Shown piece after piece: positions 10,356-22,360 of a stretch of 64,000 nt of DNA. The position numbers and the translations under genes are program-made. Source of the stretch: Saururus chinensis. Taxonomy: Eukaryota; Streptophyta; Magnoliopsida; Piperales; Saururaceae. How positions within the stretch are numbered: the stretch's first letter is position 1; every line of letters starts with the position of its first letter. Under the pieces are notes generated by a model, which saw only the letters and a program-made list of their open reading frames with translations, did not search any database and was not told the DNA's origin. The stretch is taken from assembly GCA_035235625.1 (NCBI GenBank), contig CP141143.1, positions 48,243,160 through 48,307,159 on the forward strand, read 5' to 3'.

Positions 10356-11804
10356 GTGGATCATGCCATTGAGTTGATGCCGGGAGCTCGCCCTCCAGCC
10401 AGGGCTCCCTACCGCATGGCTCCACCAGAGTTCGCTGAACTCAGGAAACAACTTGACGAGTTGTTGAAGGCGGGCTTTATCAGACCATCCAAGGCTCCCT
10501 TTGGAGCCCCAGTTCTTTTTCAGCGGAAGCAGGATGGATCCCTACGTTTATGTGTGGATTATCGAGCACTAAATCAGATCACTGTTAAGAACAAGTACCC
10601 AGTCCCTCTTGTGGCTGACTTGTTCGACCACTTGGCGAAGGCTTCCTATTTCACCAAAATGGATCTCAGGTCGGGTTATTGGCAGGTTCGCATTGTTGTG
10701 GGCGATGAGGCGAAGACAACGATGGTTACACAATATGGGCTGTTTGAGTTTCTGGTCATGCCCTTCTGCTTGACAAACGCACTAGCCACCTTTTGTATGC
10801 TGATGAATGATGTTTTCATACCCTACTTGGACTGGTTTGTGGTCGTCTACCTTGACGATATTGTGGTATACAACACTTCCTTGGATGAACATGTTGGCCA
10901 TCTTAGGATTGTGCTGGAAAGGCTAAGGGAGCACAAGCTATTTCTGAAGCTTGAGAAGTGCTGCTTTGCGCAGATGGAGATCGAGTTCCTTGGGCACTGT
11001 ATAGTGCAAGGAAGAGTAAGGATGGATGGGCGGAAGGTCAGGGCCATCGCAGAGTGGCCAATCCCAACTAAGGTGACAGAGCTGAGATCATTCTTAGGAC
11101 TTGCAAACTACTACCAGAGATTCATCAGGAACTACTCAAAGAAGGTAGCAGTGTTGACCGACCTTATGAAGAAAGACAGGCCTTGGTGCTGGACTGAGGC
11201 ATGCCAAGCAGCGTTTGAGCGGCTGAAGGAGGCCATCTCCTCCGAGCCTGTGCTCAAACTTCCCGAGTTTGATGCGCCCTTTGAGGTGCAAACAGATGCT
11301 TCTGATTGGGCGATTGGAGGAGTGCTGATCCAATCCAATCACCCTATTGTATTTGAGATCTGCAAGCTCAACGAGACCGAACAGAGGTATTCAGTCCACG
11401 AGAAGGAGATGACTGTGGTCATCCACTGCCTTAGAACTTGGAGGCATTACCTGCTGGGAGCGAAGTTCCTTGTCCGGACAGACAACGTAACCACAAGCTA
11501 CTTTACCATGCAGAAGAAGCTTTATCCCAAGCATGCCCGTTGGCAAGAATTCTTGGCTGAGTTCGATTTCGTGTTGGAGTATAAGCCGGGCAAGGTGAAC
11601 ATTGTGGTTGATGCACTCAGCCGACGAACAGACCCAGAAGCAACAATGGCGGCATTGGTGCAGATTGCAGGGGATATGTTGGAGCAGATACCAGAAGCCA
11701 CGGAGAAAGATCAAGTTTTCCTAAAGCTGATCGAATCCGTGAAGGATGGGTCTACACGACAATTCTGGTTAGAGGAGGGGGTGCTGTATGCGAAAGGAGG
11801 ATGA
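10356..11804 (+). pseudogene. Chromovirus reverse transcriptase and RNase H
   Basis: Reverse transcriptase blocks are visible in order: [33 protein letters not shown] (the catalytic Asp pair), [11 protein letters not shown] and [13 protein letters not shown]. RNase H follows, with [15 protein letters not shown] and the [13 protein letters not shown] region ending in DALSRR. The similarity pattern is that of plant chromovirus pol. Confidence 0.93.
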
Positions 11805-11840
11805 CCTTACATCCCCTTGGCTGGTGGTTTGAGGCACTAG

Positions 11841-13150
11841 TTGCTGGAAGAGACCCATGACTTTACGTGGGCAAGTCATCCAGGGCAAGAGAGGACTCAT
11901 GCACTCTTGTCCCGGAACTACTTCTGGCCGCGGATCCTAGAAGATGTTGAGCACTATGTGAGAACGTGTATGGTTTGCCAGCAGGACAAGATGGAGAGGA
12001 AGAAGGAAGCGGGCATGTTGCAGCCCCTTCCCGTTCCAGACCGACCATGGGCTAGCTTGTCCATGGATTTTATAACTAGTTTGCCAATTGTGCAGGGATT
12101 TGGATCGATTATGGTGGTAGTAGACCGCTTCTCCAAGTATGGGACCTTCATAGCAACCCCTAAGACTTGCAGCGCTGAGACGGCCACAAACCTATTCTTC
12201 CGGAACGATGTCAAGTATTGGGGACTGCCTGCGGACATTGTTAACGATAGAGACACTCGCTTCACAGACAAATTTTGGACTCAGCTATTCGAGATGTTAG
12301 GCACTCAGCTTACCTTTTCGACAAGCAATCACCCTCAAACGGATGGGCAGACGGAGCAGGTGAATGGAATATTGGAGGAGTACCTATGCCACTCTATCAC
12401 AACAAACCAGAAAAATTGGGTAGACTTACTGAAGGTCGCCCAGTTTTGCTATAACCTACACACGAGCTCAGCCACAGGTAGCAATCCTTTTGAGTTGGCC
12501 ATGGGCCAGCAACCTCTTACGCCAGCGGATGTGGCCTTGCAGCGGACAGGAGGCAGGTGTCCCGCTGCCTATCGCTTGGCTAGGGGGCGGACTGAGAGGA
12601 TGGAAGAGGCGCAAGACTGCTTGGCCAAGGCAGTCAAGCCGATGAAGAAGTATGCGGACAGAGATCGAAGACCTCTTGAGTTTCAGGTTGGGGATAAGGT
12701 TATGCTGAAACTTACTCCCCAAGTCTAAAAAAAGCTGAGAAGGAAGGACATGCACAAAGGATTGATATAGCGGTATGATGGACCCTTTGAGGTGAAGCGG
12801 GGAGTTGGTCAACTAGCATACCAACTCGAGTTGCCTGAACGCTTCAAGATTCACCCTGTTTTTCATGTCAGTTTCCTTAAGCCTTTTCATGCAGACTTAG
12901 ACGATTCCAGCAGAGGTACTTCGAAGAGAGCCCCGCCTACGACCATAACCTCTTTTGAAAAGGAGTTTGATGCTATTCTTGACAGCAGGGTTGAAGGAAT
13001 GAGCAAGAAGAATAGGAGGATCTTCTACTTGGTTAAGTGGAAGGGTCTTCCGGAGTTGGAGAACAGTTGGGAGTGAGACGTCGCGCTATGGCAGCTTGAA
13101 GACAAGGTTTGAGATTACTTAGCCTCGACGAGGGCGTCGAGCGGATTGGT
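11841..13150 (+). pseudogene. Chromovirus integrase with chromodomain
   Basis: An HHCC zinc region (HPGQERTHALL, CMVCQQDK) is followed by the catalytic core (SMDFITSLP, NDRDTRFTDKFW, NHPQTDGQTEQVN, ILEEYL). A C-terminal chromodomain comes next (AILDSRVEGMSKK, FYLVKWKGLPE). The chromodomain assigns it to the chromovirus branch of Ty3/gypsy, which tends to target heterochromatin. It is a fossil; the C-terminal half is duplicated at 7136-7811. Confidence 0.92.
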
Positions 13151-13161
13151 TGGGGGAGGCC

Positions 13162-13988
13162 TGTTAGCCCCTCCACTTTTTGCATAGATAAGGGGTCGGC
13201 TACCCCCTATACTTGGCAGCGGACAGCCAAGTTAGCCTTTGCGACGGACAGCCTAGGCAGCCCCTTGGGCACGGAAAGATGTTGGGAGCAGCGTTGGAGC
13301 GGTTCCGGATGAGCATTCGCCTTGCAGAGCAGGCTGAGACGGAGTCCCTGCGCGGGCAGGACTCCTAGTGGGGTGTTGGGCGCCACAACACCCTAGGGAC
13401 GAACTCCTAGGGGCGCTGGGATACTTGGAGGTAGCACAGCAGACTCCTAGTGCAGATAAGAGTGAAGGCAGCCGACTCCTAGTGCGGATAAGAGCAGAGG
13501 CAACGGACTTTCCTTGGACTCTAGAAGTTGATGGACGCTGGACTCCTAGCCGAAGACGGAATCTTTCACAGGTTTCCTTACTTGGCTGGGACGACCTTGG
13601 GCTGGGAGAGTTTGGGCCATGGAGGGACTCTGTATTGGGCTGGGCTATATTGTATTCCTAGTGAGACTCGGACCAGCATTGCTGAGTCTATATAAAGGGA
13701 GAGGATGGGGCGGCCATGGCTGACAGAAAAACCTTGTGAGGATGAACCAAAGAGTTCTGGACAGCGACTGGCTTTTCAGCCCCGGCCCTCTCCCTGCCAT
13801 TGTAACCCGACGAACTGTGATTACAAGCATTGGGCGAAGCCCCTTTGCACCAGAGATGACTGTGCAGGCTGATTCCTTGTTCGCTTTGTGCATACGAGAG
13901 GGAAGGTCGCGAGAGAAGGCTGCTGGTTGTGTGTTGCAACCAGGCCAGCACGGGTGTAGACGCTAGGCAAAGCTCTGCGCCTATGACA
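13162..13988 (+). repeat. Chromovirus LTR, right copy
   Basis: 827 bp from TGTTAGCCCC to TATGACA. A TATA box (CTATATAAAG) lies near 13689. The longer length relative to the left copy comes from several GACTCCTAG-containing repeats at about 13362-13550. It ends directly against copia-1 LTR sequence. Confidence 0.85.
13362..13550 (+). repeat. GACTCCTAG repeats inside the chromovirus LTR
   Basis: The words GACTCCTAG or AACTCCTAG recur five or more times, including two spaced copies of CTCCTAGTGC followed by GGATAAGAG or AGATAAGAG. They lie upstream of the TATA box, in U3, where repeat-number change is common. Confidence 0.75.
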
Positions 13989-14055
13989 ATTGCCATGGTG
14001 GCAAGGGAGGAGGTGTCCTTAATAGGGAGAAGGTGGTTTTGGCCCCGTTTACAAG

Positions 14056-15162
14056 TTATGATCCTTCATCACTCTTGTTACATCTAATTGGGGACTTCTT
14101 TTAGAAGATTTAACAAGAAACTTTGATATGACATGAAAAGTGAACCATTTACTAGCCAACCATGTAGCAATACTAGAGCACCCCGTACAAGCACATAATA
14201 AGCACTGCACATGGACATGCACGAGGGTGACGCAACCGGGGACAATCCGTCTTAGGAAGATTTTCTAACCAAATTAAACCACTTCTCTTTAAAAACTTTA
14301 GTACAATGTTTACAAAAATAATTAATTACGGAGAATGTAGAGCATATAAACATCTCATATCGAGAGGACGACCTCCCATCTATGAATCTATAGAACAAAT
14401 AAGTCAATTACATTATTTGCAAACCAAAATGTGGTTGGCTCGGCTGTAGCCACACCCCCCAACACACCCAAAGTTTAGTCTTTTCTTTTAAACCAAAATG
14501 TGGTTGGCTAAGCTGACTCTTCTGTTTTAGCTCATTACTTAAGTCAGGATAGACGCTTTCAATTGGAATTTTAATCGTAGGGGTGTCTAATATTCTATGA
14601 CCGTCATTTTTCAGTCTTTTGCTCTCTTTATTCTATGACCACTAATGCCAAAAACATTGTGGAAGTTGAGACTGTGAGTCACAAGTCTAATGTTTAAGAG
14701 ATAATAGAATAAGAGAGATAGAGTAAAACATTGTGGCAATGGCAAGCTTCTTAATTTAGGGCCTAAAATATGTAGGTTATCATTTGAAAATCGAGGATAT
14801 TACAATCTATCATAAAATAACAGATATATCAAAATCTACACAGAAGAATAGTTGAATATCAATCTAAAGTGAAGACGAGGATGTTTTTGCCCATAGGTTC
14901 ACATGCCTTTTTATAGAGATAACTCCAAAAAAGTTTCCTTCGCAATTATTTCTAAACTTGACCATAACCTACAACATTCTACTAATTAGATATTGTAGAC
15001 CTTCGACCTTAAACCACTTCTATACTTGACCAACTTAACCAAATAAAATGTCAAATGGATTAAAGCTTTCAAGAAAGCTCATATTGTTTTCAACAACTAA
15101 TAAATTTACGTAAAACTAAAAGCTTCTTTATCACAAAGTTGCAATTTTTTCCATCCTTTCAG
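14056..15162 (+). other. CRK pseudogene intron 3
   Basis: The sequence is homologous to intron 3 of the intact gene (50414-51685), with several insertions and deletions between the copies. No gene, RNA or separate transposon was recognised in it. Confidence 0.8.
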
Positions 15163-15518
15163 GGTGTGTTTGGAGATGGAAGGGAGGTAGCGGTTAAGAG
15201 ACTGTCAAGAAGCTCAGGACAAGGATTAAGAGAGTTCAAGAATGAGAACATATTGATAGTCAAATTACAGTACAAGAATTTCGTAAGGCTATTAAATTGT
15301 TGTGTTAAAGGAGATGAAAAGCTGGTCATCAAGAATGGATGTTTTCCTTTTTGGTAAGCTCTTTTTTTCACATGGCAATGACAATTTCCTGTCAACGATA
15401 ATAGAGAACTTACAACTAGCAATTTTAGTTTCTTGGTCCTGCATGTCAAAATAGATCCAACATGGTGCCCCATCATTTTAGTGGACACTCTTTCTTATGA
15501 AGGGTCTTCCCTCTATTT

Positions 15519-15720
15519 TGAAAACAGGCAAAAGATAGTATTTTATTACAGAATACAACTGTTTATAGATACATATATGTATTTCTCATTGGGGAATACG
15601 CAAAAGATATAAGCATGTATTTCCACAGGGAGATGATGTAGTGACAAATGGATGGTGGTAATGACAAGGAGAGGGGAGTCCAAGATTGTCAATGTGGCAA
15701 AGGAGGAGGTGTCCTTAATA
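15519..15720 (-). repeat. Copia-2 left LTR (3' LTR)
   Basis: 202 bp, outer edge TGAAAACAGGC, inner edge CCTTAATA followed by GCCCCCGGC. It pairs with 29750-29951. Confidence 0.93.
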
Positions 15721-15749
15721 GCCCCCGGCAAACTCATGGTGGAGGTAGA

Positions 15750-17263
15750 ACCATGAGTTTGGAGCGTAACTATTGAAACTGCTCGATGGAGAGAGGCTTG
15801 GTGAGGACGTCAGCCACTTGCTGAATGGAGGGAGTATGTTAGACATCAAGCTTGCCGGCTAAAACCTTCTCCCGAACATAATGAGATCAAGTTCGATGTG
15901 CTTGGTTTAGGTGTGGAACACCGGGTTGGTCGAGAGAGAAATAGCGGACTTGTTGTTACACCATAGAATGGGGGTGGAGGGGAGGGTTACTCCAAGGAAG
16001 GTGAGGACCATGCAAGCCCAAGTAATCTCAGTGGTTGTGCTGGAGAGAGCTCGATACTCTGCTTCGGTAGAGGAGCGGGTCACTGTGTCTTGCTTCTTGG
16101 ACTTCCAGAAAATGGGGTTGGGACCGAGGTAGAGGTAGTAACTGGAAATGGACCGGCAATCAATGGGGTCACCTGCCCAATCGGAGTCAAAGAAGGCACA
16201 GAGGGCAAATTGTCATGTCGAAGGAGGAGCCCATGAGTGAGGTAACTTTGAGGTAGCAAAGGATTCTTTTAACGGCAATAAAGTGAGAGGTGTAGGGGTT
16301 GTGCATATGTTGGCAAACAAAGTTGACGGCATAGGCAAGGTCGGGACGGGTGGAGATGAGGTATTGTAAGGCGCCAACAATGCTTTTGTAGTGAGAGGGG
16401 TCGGGAAAGGGTGGGTTGTGGGATCAAGGGGAGGGTGTTTGTAGGTGGTGGGGGTCGGGGAAGCTTTACATTGAGACATAGAGGTATGGGCAAGGATATC
16501 AAGGGCATATTGGGGTTGGGAGAGGAAGAGGCCGTTGGGGGTGTGGGTGACTTCAATGCTAAGGAAGTGATAGAGGTTGCTAAGGTCTTTAATGGCAAAG
16601 GTGGAGCTTAGGAGGGAAATGACTTGGTGGATGTAGGGGGGATGGTTACCGGTGACGAGGATGTCATCGACGTATAGGACAAGGATGGTGATGTGGGAGC
16701 CTTGGGTGTGAAGAAAAATGGAGGTATCGGCATGACAAGAGATAAAGCTAAGGGAGAGAAGATAGGTGGAAAGGCGAAGGTACCAAGCACAAGGGGCTTG
16801 TTTGAGGCCATAGAGGGCTTTGTGGAGGCGACAAACATGGTTGGGCATTGGAGACGTCGAGTTGCTTGATAGGCCAAGAGCGGGTGACGGGGAGGCTTAG
16901 AACAATCCAAACTGTGTGAGGTTTGACCACAGGGCTAAATGTCTCATTGTAGTCAAGGCCTTCCCCTTGATGGAACCCTTTGGCAACAAGGCGGGCCTTG
17001 TAGCGAGAGATAGTCTCATTGGCATCACGCTTGACTTTGTAAGTCCAACGGCAACCAATGACATTGGAGGAGGGCGGGGGAACCTTTAAGCTCCAAATAC
17101 CTTGTTTGTGAAGGGCTTTAATCTCCTCATCCATAGCGGCACACCATTCGGGAATGGAGGAAGCAATTTTAAAGGAAGAGGGGTCGGTTTGTGGTGGAGA
17201 GAGAGTGAGGAGGGAGAAAGGGACACGAGGACATACAATCCCAGTTTTGCTACGAGGGATCAT
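15750..17263 (-). pseudogene. Copia-2 reverse transcriptase and RNase H remains
   Basis: Minus-strand copia reverse transcriptase motifs are visible (SNVIGCRWTYKVK, KARLVAKGFHQ, YGLKQAPCAWY, LVLYVDDILVT), followed by RNase H sequence toward 15800. The stretch is closely related to 5186-6702 of copia-1. It ends at an 18-base G run at 17264-17281. It is a fossil with several breaks. Confidence 0.9.
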
Positions 17264-17281
17264 GGGGGGGGGGGGGGGGGG
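17264..17281 (+). repeat. Poly-G run
   Basis: Eighteen consecutive G on the plus strand. It lies at the position of the proline-rich linker of copia-1, so it is probably a slipped remnant of that coding stretch. Its exact length may be a sequencing or assembly estimate. Confidence 0.75.
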
Positions 17282-17339
17282 AGATAGTCTTGCTAAGGAA
17301 ACTCATCTTCACGAAAGTGGATGTGGCAGGAGGTGTAAA

Positions 17340-19591
17340 TAAGGCTGCTAACGAGCCGAGCCAGCTTGTCGAGCTAAACAGGCTCGGCTCCGTTCGACTT
17401 GAATTGGGCTCGGCTCGAAGTGAGCTCGACTCGAGCTTAGTTTGAACTCAAAAGTAAATGAGCCGATCTCAAACATGGGCCAACTCGACTCGACACCTAA
17501 TCGGTTCGACTCGAACTCGACTCGATTTTTTATATATCACTTTTTATATATTATACCCATATTATATAAATTTCTTAACTCTTACCTGTCATGTACCCAT
17601 AATATTTTATATTGTTGTATAAAATATATATACTATATATACATTAATATATGGTATATGATATACGATATAATATGATATATAATACCTATATTATACT
17701 ATTATATTTCAAACAAATATAAATCCTACTACTAATAAAATTGAGAATGTAGGTATGATAAATTATTTTATTTCTATTCTACCCTTATTTATCTATATAA
17801 TATTATTTAAATTTTAAATACTGCATTTCATCATTCTAATCCTAACAAAAATAAATATATAATTCTACTTGCAAATAAACATTCTTATTTCAACCAATCA
17901 TATTAGTTTAGAATTAGAGATTTAGTGAACTATATCTAGATTTTGCCTATAAATATATCCAGTAAACCAAGTCTAGATTTTACAATTAAATTCTAATTAT
18001 ATTGATTTTTCTTTTTACATGCAATCCACACACCATGAAATATGCTATTGCTGAGGTCTAAATAATTTTCTTTTCATGAACTTTTTTGTAGTCACTAAAA
18101 TAATTAGATATGAAATATGTGAATAAGAGTTGTCATAACTTTGGTGACTAGTTCAATTTTTTGTGGCTTATTATACAGGAAATTTTATATAACTATCAAA
18201 ATAACAAAAAGAGAAAAATATTTACCAATAGGGTATTCCTTTTCGCTGACTAGGCACTGACACCTACGTGGTTTTTTTTTAAAAAAAATTTCATAATTTC
18301 ATCCTTTAGAAGGCCAAAATGAGTACAATTAAATTAATACAGTGTACTAATTTTGTCCTTCCAAATGATAAAATAAATAATGAATTAATTTTATTCTCTT
18401 TTCTCTCTCTCCTCTCTCTTTTGGTTATCTCTCTTCTCTCTCTCTCTCCTCTTTCTTTCTATTCTCTTTCTCTTCTCTCTCTCCTCTCTTCTAAAGGACA
18501 AAATAATGAAAATTTTAAAAAAAATATTGATTTCGTCATTCACAAATACATTATATTTTATTTCAAATTTAATATTTTAATATATAATGTATAAATAAGA
18601 AAAAATTAAATTAAAATTTTCTACTTTCTCCCCACTTCTCAGAGCTAGGGCTCACGTCACACACATGAGAGAGAGATAGGGAGAGAGAAAGAGAAAGTGT
18701 AAAGAGTAAGTGAAGAGAGAGAATAAGAAAGATAGCCAAAAGAGAGATGAGAGAGATTAAATACAAATATAGAGAGAGAGTGAATAGAGAGAGTGTGTGA
18801 AAAGAAAGAAAGAGGAGAGAGAAGAGAGATAGCCGAAAGAAAGAGACACTGAATAAAGAGAGAAGAGAGAGAGAGGATAGAGTGAAGAGAAAGAGGAGAT
18901 AGAGAGATGATGAAATCAGTACATTGCACTGATTTCATCTTTTAATAGGACGATTAGTACATTATATTGATTTCGTCCTTTAAATGACAAAATAAGTACA
19001 TTATATTAAATTTTTCCTCTATAAGAACAAAATTATAATTTTTTTTTTAAAAAGTCATGCAGACGCTGGCGAAAAGGAACACCATATTAGTAAATAATTT
19101 TCTCTCTATGTTATTTTGGTAATTATTATTTTTTAATATTATTTATATAATTATATTTATTATATGAGATATTTGAATAACATTAATTAAATTTTTGGTG
19201 ACAAATGAAATTTTTTTGTGGGGTATTTATTGACTCTTATATTAACCATAGATTTTGAAATAATATTTACAACTTCAATAGAATAGAATTATGTTTGTTA
19301 TAATTTTTTTTATTTTTGTAATGTTGGTGTGATTCTCTAAATTAATATGGATTTTTCTAGAAAAAAAATAGTTTGGGCTGTAAATGGGATTTGAGCTCAA
19401 TTCGAACATAGGTTCGAGTTGCTATAGTATGTTTTCGAGCTCGAGCTGAAGTCGAGTTTCGAGTTTCTTAGCTGAACCGAGCTTGAGCCAGGAATCGAGC
19501 TATTCGATCAAGCTTGAGCCGAGCTTTCAGAAATCGAGCTTGAGTCAAAAAACCTGAAAACTCGGTTCGACTAGACTCGTTATCACCCTTA
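17340..19591. mobile_element. Non-autonomous hAT-type transposon
   Basis: The left end reads TAAGGCTGCTAACGAG and the right end, reversed, TAAGGGTGATAACGAG. The flanks are GGTGTAAA (17332-17339) and GGTGTAGA (19592-19599), an 8-bp duplication with one difference, as expected for hAT. Sub-terminal regions on both sides are packed with GAGCTCGA/GAGCCGAGC-type words. The interior has no transposase; it holds another inverted-repeat element (18197-19119) and AT-rich sequence. It lies within copia-2. Confidence 0.85.
18197..19119. mobile_element. Inverted-repeat (MITE or MULE-like) element with CT and GA arms, inside the hAT element
   Basis: The left arm from about 18197 (CAAAATAACA, then TTTACCAATA and TTCCTTTTCGC) is matched in reverse by the right arm ending near 19119. 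Paired arms continue inward as GTACA-containing repeats (18318-18360 and 18905-19010). Inside these lie a CT-rich tract at 18391-18495 and a GA-rich tract at 18663-18915, so most of the element could fold back on itself. The target duplication is not clear. No coding content was seen. Confidence 0.6.
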
Positions 19592-19599
19592 GGTGTAGA

Positions 19600-20550
19600 C
19601 ACGATGGGAGATGGGATTGAAGCAACAGTATCCTTTGGTGTTAGGGCAATAACTGAGAAAGATGCATGGGATAGCTCGGGGAGAGAGTTTATGGGAGGAG
19701 TAGGGGCAGGTCCAAGGGAAGCAGCGACAACCGAAGGCTTTGAGGTGGGAGTAGTCGGGGGGGTTGTGGAAGAGGAGTTGGTAGGGAGAGAGGTTGTGTA
19801 GGGAGGGAGAGGGTAGGCGGTTGATAAGATAGATGGTGGTGCAAGTAGCATCCACCCAATAGGAGAGAGGCATGTGGGCGTGGGAGAGGAGGGCTAGGGT
19901 AGTTTCGATGATGTGCGGATGTTTTCTTTCGGCAACACCATTTTGTTTGGGGGTATGAGGGCAAGAGGTTTGGTGGGAGATGCCATGAGAGGAAAGGTAG
20001 GAATAGAGGTGGTGGTTGAGGTATTCACCACCATTGTCAGTGTGGAGGGCGGTGAGGGTGTGGTGGAGGGTCCGTTTGGCCATGACATGGAATAGGCGGA
20101 AGCATTCGGTTACATCGGATTTAAGTTTGAGGGGGTAAAGCCAAGTGTAACGGGAGAAGTCATCGACGAAGATCACATAATAGTGAAAGCTGAGAAAGGA
20201 GGTGACCGGAGAGGAACCCCAAACATCAGAGTGGACGAGCTCAAGAGGGCGTGAGGAGCGCTTCGGGGAGGGTGAGAAGGGGAGTTTGTGCGCTTTACTA
20301 GTGAGACAACTATTACAATCTAAAGATGACATTTTTTGGATTGGAGGTGACAAAGTACAAGCAACTAAATTAAACATAGTAGACGACGGATGTCCGAGCC
20401 AATGATGCCAAAGGTGGGAGGAGGCAGAGACAAGTAGGGCAGTGGGAGACGTGGTAAGGGCGGAGGACACCAGATAGACACCATGTCGGCATGGTCCTCA
20501 AAAGAGTATGTGCCGAGAGCTAGTGTCCTAGATTGTAACATGAGAGGCAT
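19600..20550 (-). pseudogene. Copia-2 integrase region
   Basis: Minus-strand sequence includes the GAG-pre-integrase zinc region (HLWHHWLGHPS, CNSCLTSKAHKLPF) and the integrase core (LVHSDVWGSSPV, FVDDFSRYTWLYPL, HTDNGGEYLNH, TPKQNGVAERKHPHI). The order is normal for copia. It is a fossil; a few breaks are likely but the core reads well. Confidence 0.92.
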
Positions 20551-20775
20551 CAAAGGTTAGTGAACAATTATTATCAAGAGCGAGTTTATGAACTGAAAGA
20601 AGATTATGAGATATAGATGGAGTATGTAAGACATTGCGAAGAGAAAGGGTAGAGGGGCCAAGATGGAGGGTGGTGTGACCCATCGATGAGACGTGTAAAG
20701 CCGCCCCGTTCCCGATGTTGACATAGTTAGACATCAAGTGAGGCACATGGAAGGAGAGGTTACCGTGATCCGTTG

Positions 20776-21183
20776 TCACCTGGTCGAAGTCACCGCTATC
20801 AAGGAGCCACTCTGTGGGAGTTGCCGAGGAGGAGGCACCGGGGAGAGGGCAAGAGCACCGGAGGACGAGCCCCCATGGCCGGAATAGCGCTCCCAACACG
20901 TTTTGGTGGAGTCGTTGGTCTCACCGTAAATCTGGCAAGGGGGCCAGGGACCACGACTGCGAGGACCGGAGCACCAACATCCACGAGGAGGGCCACCGTG
21001 TGGGCCGGGTGCCCCATGGCCAGCAGGGGTGGGGAGAAGGCCCCGGGCAGCCCCTCCCCCATATGGGGCAGCAAGTGAAAGGGTCGGGCCCCCGGCAAGG
21101 GAGGCAGTAGCGAGGCCGCCAAGGGGAGCCGTTGGGAGGCCATAGGGAGAGGCACGAGGCAGCCAATAGGGGTCGGGGGCGGT
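20776..21183 (-). pseudogene. Copia-2 gag, C-terminal part
   Basis: Gly/Pro-rich gag tail with a nucleocapsid-like stretch near the left end (CQIYGETNDSTKTCW). The Athila-like element interrupts gag immediately to the right; the other part starts at 28124. Confidence 0.8.
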
Positions 21184-22354
21184 TGATAAGTATAATTTAT
21201 ACGTTATTTTACCCTTAATTATTCTACTATTTAGTCTCATTTAAGAGTTAATATAGGTTAAATAATTAGAAATTAAGTTTAATTAGGTTAGGAAATGCTT
21301 CCATGATGATTTGAATTAAATTGGCTTATTTTGCAGATTCTTCATTGGCGTTCGAACGGCCTCATCAACCGATCGATCGGTTACACGTAAATTTGAAGAA
21401 AATTCAATTCAAGCATTCGAACGGGCATGCAGGGCGATCGATCGGCATAACGCGCAGATTCCTTATTTCACCCAATTTTGAATCCTTTTCATATACAACT
21501 CTTTCTTATGGATCTAATGCCTATATAAAGACATAATTGGCTCGAAATTGGGGGTTAGAAAGTAGATTTTCTGAAGAGAAGAAGGAAGAAGAAGATGGAG
21601 AAAAACCCAAAGCTTTCAATGGAGATTCAAGTGCTTTCTTCTACCATGGAAGGCTAGACTTTTCTTTTACTTAGGAGTTGATGAAGCTATAGATAAGTTT
21701 CAGTTTCTTTTCTTTTTAATTTAGATCTCAGTTGTGAATTATGACAATTGTATTATAAAGATTTCCTTTTTAATGGAAGAGTTTTTCATGTTTATTCAAA
21801 TCTATGTTGATTTATTGTCTTGTAGATGATAGATTGATGTGGTTTTGATATTTACATCAATTCTAATTTCTATGATTTAGATGAGATGGTCATGCAATAG
21901 TTTTAATGTTCAGATAATTAAGGACTTGGATGAGTTATACTAAGATTAGACGAGTCATGTCTATAGCTATTTAGTGTAGATGATTCGTGCTATTGTCGAA
22001 GATAGTTCATGCCATGGAAATTAATTAATGATTCTTTCTAAAGTAATTCTAGCTTGTAGCTGAGAATACTTGTTCATATTCACACTAGATTTAGATTAAA
22101 AGTTAAGGAATTGTTATGGTTCTATAGTGGATTCGATTTCCTAAGTAAAATCTATCACATTAATCTCCTACTTTTGATATAGTTTATTCTTTGCCTTTAC
22201 TTAATTTAAGTTTAAGTTGTTTTAGTTTTCAATTAGCAAATTCCTATTTAGATTTAGTAATAATTCATCCGTCCCTAAGGTTCGACAACCCTTAAATACT
22301 CATCCTAGTACAATTACCTTGTACACTTATAAAGGGTTTAATTATAAACGATCA
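21184..22354 (+). repeat. Athila-like 5' LTR
   Basis: 1171 bp, TGATAAG to CGATCA. A TATA box (TATATAAA) is at 21522-21529. Upstream of it are palindromic CGTTCGAACG (21349-21358) and CCGATCGATCGG (21369-21380). Confidence 0.95.
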
Positions 22355-22360
22355 AGTTTT

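Larger units (their letters stand above)
7136..13988 (+). mobile_element. Ty3/gypsy chromovirus, tandem-type composite
   Basis: Order on the plus strand is an integrase C-terminus plus chromodomain (7136-7811), an LTR (7812-8474), primer-binding site, gag, protease, RT-RNase H, integrase and chromodomain (8475-13161), and a second LTR (13162-13988). The 7136-8474 block repeats 12486-13988. This is the arrangement expected from two elements sharing an LTR after unequal recombination, with most of the left unit gone. The right LTR ends flush in the copia-1 LTR. The main unit is close to full length, with roughly half a dozen coding breaks, so it is a fossil. The left junction with copia-1 shares only a few bases (TTT). 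Confidence 0.9.
4883..14024 (-). mobile_element. Ty1/copia element (copia-1), broken, carrying a chromovirus
   Basis: The element lies in minus orientation in CRK exon 3, flanked by GGGAG at 4878-4882 and 14025-14029. Parts seen from left to right are the 3' LTR (4883-5085), RNase H, reverse transcriptase, a proline-rich linker and a short integrase piece up to about 7135. The chromovirus composite (7136-13988) follows, then the outermost 36 bases of the other LTR (13989-14024). It is the same family as copia-2 (15519-29951). It is broken, with several defects in the coding part; gag is not seen. It is a fossil of moderate age. Confidence 0.9.

Noticed and set aside
14576-14600. TAGGGGTGTCTAATA as a possible left end for the hAT remnant at 40501
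   Set aside because: It lies in the CRK intron shared between copies and lacks the GAGCCGAGC sub-terminal words.
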